From Burkholderiales bacterium (lineage in GTDB: Bacteria > Pseudomonadota > Gammaproteobacteria > Burkholderiales > Burkholderiaceae_E): DNA of 36,928 bases. A program made the position numbers and the translations under genes. The DNA lies in the NCBI GenBank assembly GCA_017307915.1, contig JAFKGG010000387.1, forward strand, positions 1-36,928, read 5' to 3'. Shown here piece after piece: positions 34,101 to 36,928 of this stretch. The notes under the pieces are model-generated. The model was given only the letters and a program-made list of their open reading frames with translations. It had not been told where the DNA came from and made no database searches. Within the stretch, counting starts at the first letter, position 1, and every line of letters begins with the position of its first letter.

Positions 34101-34352
34101 GTAGGAGTGCTCCATGACCATCCGGCCCAGCTCCGCCAGACAATCGGGGTTCGCTGGCCAAACACAGTTGCGCCGCGCTTGCAAAGCGAGCTGACTGTCC
34201 CTCTCGTCCAGGAACTGAAACGCATGCTCCAGATCTCGGCTGACTTGGGCAGCGTCGTTGGTCAACGCCGGTCCAGCCGAGAACAGCCCCACAAGCAGCA
34301 CGAGTTGCCGAAAGAGGCGAATGCGGATCGGATCCAGGATCGGGATTGTCAT
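31155..34352 (-). CDS. Large exported protein: Sel1 repeats, CSVC thioredoxin-like and JAMM-like domains
   Basis: A 1065-residue protein with an unusual domain order. N-terminus: a hydrophobic export or anchor segment (RLFRQLVLLVGLFSAGPAL, about 12-30). Residues about 160-250 hold at least two clear Sel1-type repeats (YWQQRAAQAGVPSSQYLLGM, then GIAWLVRAADAGNSSALRAL). Residues about 470-610 look thioredoxin-like: IVVYWQADCSVCDQVVQAL contains a CSVC redox pair (C484, C487), and HLTPMVQVVDRNG matches the later strand. Residues about 660-780 include VHTHPMPRVFSIDDLNDA, fitting a JAMM/JAB or DUF4329-type metal site (H717, H719, S726, D729). The C-terminal third is unassigned. M 34352 is preferred over 34424 because the signal starts there. 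Two unknown genes precede it on the strand. Confidence 0.85.
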   Translation of the reverse strand: MTIPILDPIRIRLFRQLVLLVGLFSAGPALTNDAAQVSRDLEHAFQFLDERDSQLALQARRNCVWPANPDCLAELGRMVMEHSYDSQRDWPVGWRLLQAAANRGDRGAIADLAFRTLTARNPPGPERFAETEESLRRLGHAGEPRAIALLETFYRHAGGSLSDPLEAVYWQQRAAQAGVPSSQYLLGMDYLTGYGVAPDTARGIAWLVRAADAGNSSALRALGSQYAVGRGVALDHGAAHALWTLAIQSGVPGGHDDLLAKQRRLVMDGPEQQRASRIVSTVRAGQRLSEVLPSVVLKGAPERDQAPRQRPAWTRRTTAWSTALTVSGQGPAIACAAATGEAVENVHGTVRRRDGDRVELLCLSGPVDLDCVVPTAAAPHVRGPDFRAVDRYLDLRPDRCDAWVRGPAPTQHEPNEPPDDDTALRRLNDPAAPWLTWQTPQPLELWVNAAFRDARGQDLDVRESRLRTLLAGRQAIVVYWQADCSVCDQVVQALHKSLPQRAADGRAPAQTHLVVIAVPAAGADPARSQHYDAQWQALALRSPGRFFFTLAGGVASTLPGHLTPMVQVVDRNGLLRASTSGRWLEPGRPAWSLLTEPARLMDLALQDPLWCRPPAEAQLENVLQQVVAGRLPLAPPRAPQRMLLPKGLAARLNQVEHKATAADREATLDLFVTREGISPSAVQDGHGTFVHRTLADTHRDLMSFPEVLQARWAADVHTHPMPRVFSIDDLNDASHSLRPSLVALKGGHLMLALPTLDALRSRLPVNDFLLGSRPWTVRQQLARSRVGHPVPAWARRSEVPVPAVLRAAVASSSTRGLDEAFARLAMDFAHSSGLALYVGQGDVLHRVDGGRSLDDLPPWTGTWRSMGERPSPETGLEAADRLMLALLMRALAGDKEAFCSVRDEDVVAALSGFTPEVRDSIRGAARRLEQLRPELPPLRSARAGYLDDADLASLVLGVRSLGVDAVNTRLMHQSQRGCMARWTFMREAMDDEVWYAAALHPAKLLPGLAGNDVLHYDVGSIRDSGGVVAFFSPLAERYGCRGVALRSSLPGREEPQTRCPAGALR

Positions 34353-34536
34353 GCGCGCAAGGCTAGCAGCGCTGATCAAAAACGGCCCCTCGAACCTCGG
34401 TCCGAGCAAGCGTAGACAGCTCATTCAATGACGTCTCCATTGCACTGAGGAAGCTCTGCCACACGGCTATCGGCGCCAACCGGATCGCGCTTGCCGTCGG
34501 TTGTTTCATCGTGGCAAATGGTTCAGGATCGGCGAG

Positions 34537-35286
34537 CTAACGCGAGGCAGGCAGAAAATCAGCATAGCCCGGCATGACAAGTGTCACCGCTCCACAGTGG
34601 GGCGGTTGAGCGGGCGAGTCGGGCAGTGCTTCGATGTATGCGTTGGGCGGGGTCCGCCTGCGCCAGGCCAGCAAGGGGCGGGCGAACTCGGCCTCGATCA
34701 GGTCGCTACCCGTGAAATTGGCGGCCACCACCGCCTCGGCCACGTCGTGGGGAAAGTCGACCCCAGCCGCGAAACCGCTGGCTTCGTCGACGACCACGCC
34801 GCCCAGAAAACGCTCTCTTGCGGAAGGCCCGGCTGCTTGCTCCGACGTCTCCATCCACAGCCACTGCTTGGCCCCGATGGTCCACAAGAGCGGCCGCCAG
34901 GCGGCTGGCTCCGGGTAGCCCGAGCGGCCGTCCATGCCCGGCGCCAGGCCGGTCCAGCGAAGTGCGGCAGGCGGTTGCACCCGGCCGCTCCTGCCGCCGC
35001 TCTGCGCAAGACGAAAGACGCCCGCCGCACGCAGACGATCATCCGGGCCGTAGACCAACTTCAGCCACAGGCTCCCCCGGCGCCGCAACTCGATGCGGTG
35101 CGTCGGGCACATCGCCACGGCCCGCACGCGTTGCGCCTTGCCCAGTCGCGCCAGCACCCTGGCCTGCGAATCTCCCAGATCCACTATGGGCTCCGCAGGC
35201 GCTGCACGCACGTGGCCGGACGACATCCCGAGCAGCACGACCGACACGGACAGCGCAAAGCGACAGGTCGCCCGCCATCGCTTCAC
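34537..35286 (-). CDS. Unknown exported protein, partner of the large Sel1 protein
   Basis: A 249-residue protein of no family I recognise. Signal peptide LSVSVVLLGMSSGHVRA is cleaved before APAEP. The mature part begins VDLGDSQARVLARLGKAQRVRAVAMCPTHRIELRRRGSLWLKLVYGPDDRL, which resembles small periplasmic SmpA/BamE-like beta proteins with a GDSxxxVLARLG start, followed by a Pro/Arg-rich region and FAAGVDFPHDVAEAVV. It starts with GTG at 35286, overlapping the preceding gene's stop by four bases. A 184-base gap separates it from the large Sel1-thioredoxin protein downstream; I see no gene in that gap. Confidence 0.8.
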   Translation of the reverse strand: MKRWRATCRFALSVSVVLLGMSSGHVRAAPAEPIVDLGDSQARVLARLGKAQRVRAVAMCPTHRIELRRRGSLWLKLVYGPDDRLRAAGVFRLAQSGGRSGRVQPPAALRWTGLAPGMDGRSGYPEPAAWRPLLWTIGAKQWLWMETSEQAAGPSARERFLGGVVVDEASGFAAGVDFPHDVAEAVVAANFTGSDLIEAEFARPLLAWRRRTPPNAYIEALPDSPAQPPHCGAVTLVMPGYADFLPASR

Positions 35287-35681
35287 AGCAGCCGCTCCAT
35301 CCGCCAGGCCGTTTCGACCAGGCCCTCGTCGACCTCCAACCGGATCTGGCTCTGGTAGTTGCCGAAGTAGGCGTCATGCAGTTTCCCGGGGGGTGAACCG
35401 ATACCGATACGCAGATCGCCGCGGACCCATTCGGCCGGCAGCGGTTGCCCATCGGTCAGACGCAAGCGCCCGTGCACCGCCACCAGCCAGAGCTCACGGC
35501 CGCGAATCTCCCAGTGCGCGACATAGCCTCGTTGCAGCGCGGTGGACCCCTCCAGCGCCAGCGCGATCCGATCAGGCAGATCGTTCTCCTCGACCACGCC
35601 GGCGCCGAAGCCCAGCGGCGTGAGGATCACCCCTCGAGTGCCGTCCCACAAGGCAATGGAGTCGAGAATCTGAACCGTCAT
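35283..35681 (-). CDS. Unknown 132-residue cytoplasmic-looking protein
   Basis: I do not recognise this family. It has no signal peptide or membrane segment. The beta-rich text (GVILTPLGFGAGVVEENDLPDRIALALEG, HWEIRGRELWLVAVHGRLRLTDG, AEWVRGDLRIGIG, SQIRLEVDEGLV) resembles small immunity- or chaperone-like proteins, but no motif is diagnostic. It begins at ATG 35681, 37 bases after the LysR stop on the same strand, and overlaps the exported protein's GTG start, so the two are translationally coupled. It may accompany the exported proteins as a cytoplasmic partner. Confidence 0.8.
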   Translation of the reverse strand: MTVQILDSIALWDGTRGVILTPLGFGAGVVEENDLPDRIALALEGSTALQRGYVAHWEIRGRELWLVAVHGRLRLTDGQPLPAEWVRGDLRIGIGSPPGKLHDAYFGNYQSQIRLEVDEGLVETAWRMERLL

Positions 35682-35718
35682 TCTTCACATGCTCCCGCAA
35701 GTGTCGCTGGACATCGCT

Positions 35719-36645
35719 TCATCCCCTCCCCCTGCCCTCCCCCAGCCACACAAACAACCTCCCCGCCACCGACGCCCCCGGCGTCCCGGCCAGCATCCCC
35801 ACCAGCAATTGCCTGACCGCCCACGGCTCGTGAATCTCCACCCGCCGCAACCCGCGAAACGGCCCGAACCGCTGCCACGCATTCGCCGGCACGATCGCCA
35901 CGCCAAACCCGGCCTGAGCCATCATCACCATGCCGTCGAAGCTGGCAACGCGAATCGACGAACGCATGCGCATGCCATGGCGCCGCGCCTGATCAGCCAA
36001 TAGCTGCTCGGTTTCAGTACCGGCCAACGGGCCAATGACCTCATGCGCCGCGATATCGGCAATGCCCACGCTGCTACGGCGTGCCAGCGGATGACCTGCA
36101 CGCACCAGCAAGGTCAAGCGATCATCACGATAGACCTGTGCACGCATACCGGTAGGCACGGCGCTGGCAGCAAACACACCGACATCGATCTGCTTTTTTC
36201 GCAGCGCCTCGATCACCTGCCGGCTCGACAGACTCTGGAACGACAACCCGATCGACGGAAACTGCTGCGTGAAGCGCGCCAGGTCATCGGGCAACGACTC
36301 CATCAGCGAAAATACCGAAGCGGCGAGCCGCACGGTGCCGCGAGTGCCGTCGGTAAAACCGGCCATGTCCAGCGACAACCCATCCAGTTCCTTCAAGATG
36401 CGATGTGCGCGTTCGAGCAGCGCCTGGCCGGCGCCGGTGAATTCCACGACATGCGGCGTGCGATTGACCAGTTGAACGCCGAGCACCCGCTCCAGCTCCT
36501 GGATGCGCCGGCTCACGGCCGACGGCACCATGCTGATCTGGGCAGCGGCTTTTTTGAAGTTGCCCTGCTCGGCGACAGCGACGAACACGCGCAGCGTCTG
36601 CAGATCGACGTGGCGCGGCAGATTGAGGGCCGGGCGTTTCGGCAT
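35719..36645 (-). CDS. LysR-family transcriptional regulator
   Basis: A 308-residue LysR-type regulator. The helix-turn-helix is DLQTLRVFVAVAEQGNFKKAAAQISMVPSAVSRRIQELERVLG. The effector domain starts near VRLAASVFSLMESLPDDLARF and includes the FDGMVMMAQAGFGVAIVP segment. M 36645 is preferred over the frame start at 36708 because the extra 21 residues are Ala/Pro-rich and unlike the family. It is 37 bases upstream of the unknown gene pair and on their strand, so read-through from its transcript could express them; its own target may instead be the gene ending at the window's right edge. Confidence 0.92.
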   Translation of the reverse strand: MPKRPALNLPRHVDLQTLRVFVAVAEQGNFKKAAAQISMVPSAVSRRIQELERVLGVQLVNRTPHVVEFTGAGQALLERAHRILKELDGLSLDMAGFTDGTRGTVRLAASVFSLMESLPDDLARFTQQFPSIGLSFQSLSSRQVIEALRKKQIDVGVFAASAVPTGMRAQVYRDDRLTLLVRAGHPLARRSSVGIADIAAHEVIGPLAGTETEQLLADQARRHGMRMRSSIRVASFDGMVMMAQAGFGVAIVPANAWQRFGPFRGLRRVEIHEPWAVRQLLVGMLAGTPGASVAGRLFVWLGEGRGRG

Positions 36646-36657
36646 GCGTGCTCCGTG

Positions 36658-36695
36658 GGCGGCGTGGCTGCGTGGCGGGAATGGCGGCGTGGCTG
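36658..36695. repeat. Two 13-base direct repeats upstream of the LysR gene
   Basis: GGCGGCGTGGCTG occurs at 36658-36670 and 36683-36695, 25 bases apart start to start. It lies just upstream of the LysR start and may be a protein-binding site or GC-rich chance repetition. Confidence 0.4.
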
Positions 36696-36840
36696 GCGCG
36701 CCGGCCATCCTAAATCACGCGCGCCGATGGCGCAGCAGTTCGTTGCCTGAAGCGCACGGGCGCACGCAGCGCATCCGCCGGGCGAACATGCCGATCGCGT
36801 GATCTGCCGCGCTGACGCGCTCCCTGATCGCGCCCGCTCC

Positions 36841-36928
36841 TCAATACAGCGGATGCTGCGCCACGCCGGCCGGATCGTCAACGACGCCGCCGTCGTCGGC
36901 AAAGCGCATCGTCGCCCGCCGGCCCGCC
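36841..36928 (-). CDS. C-terminal fragment of a gene cut by the window edge
   Basis: A minus-strand frame is open from the right edge and ends at TGA 36843-36841, reading ATMRFADDGGVVDDPAGVAQ then HPLY. Only 29 codons are visible. The frame has the codon pattern of a real gene end and no competing stop, but I cannot name the family. Confidence 0.4.
   Translation of the reverse strand, partial: AGRRATMRFADDGGVVDDPAGVAQHPLY

Overview
The window looks like chromosomal DNA of a high-GC betaproteobacterium, most likely Burkholderiales and probably an Alcaligenaceae-like (Bordetella/Achromobacter/Pusillimonas) genome. The reasons are the purD-hemF-nadD-rsfS-rlmH-maf-rng gene order, a Bug/TctC-type solute receptor beside a LysR regulator, and the many LysR-controlled catabolic clusters. 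The lineage is an inference from gene order and family content, not from a database search. I saw no rRNA, tRNA or CRISPR array.

Layout. 1-6219 is a tight housekeeping operon on the plus strand with mostly 4-nt start/stop overlaps: PurD (start cut off by the window edge), HemF, NadD, RsfS with a long basic tail, RlmH, Maf with an in-frame 15-bp repeat, and RNase G. 6220-7469 is an AT-richer insert carrying one protein with a HEPN-like R-x4-H motif. 7470-10371 holds a LysE exporter, then a fused ArsR-rhodanese regulator with a perfect palindromic operator just before its start, a 29-codon ORF and an MFS transporter. 10372-20587 is a LysR regulator diverging from an eight-gene operon: LeuC/LeuD-like hydratase subunits, a binding protein without a signal peptide, an enolase-superfamily enzyme, a complete ferric/organic-acid-type ABC importer (fused permease, binding protein, ATPase), and a second enolase-superfamily protein that has lost most of its catalytic residues. 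It reads as uptake plus dehydration of an unknown hydroxy-acid.

20584-21854 is a lower-GC two-gene unit on the minus strand: a two-helix membrane protein with a GAF-like domain, translationally coupled to a small soluble protein. 22112-27384 is a TctC receptor, a LysR regulator and a gentisate-type aromatic cluster (FAH-family hydrolase, bicupin gentisate dioxygenase-like protein, FAD monooxygenase). 27493-28319 is a DUF1778/GNAT toxin-antitoxin pair with a near-consensus promoter.

28387-36645 is all minus strand. It holds an unknown exported protein, a 4-OT tautomerase, an exported intradiol dioxygenase, and mobile-element debris (an IS630-like transposase fragment abutting an 18-bp-arm palindrome). 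Next come a 1065-residue exported protein combining Sel1 repeats, a CSVC thioredoxin-like domain and a JAMM-like HTHP motif, two unknown partner proteins, and a LysR regulator. A cut-off gene tail lies at the right edge.

The best candidates for something undescribed are the Sel1-thioredoxin-JAMM protein with its partners (31155-35681), the GAF membrane unit (20584-21854), and the hydratase/enolase/ABC operon with its apparent pseudo-enolase (11400-20587). All three functional readings are inferences from motifs and gene order.
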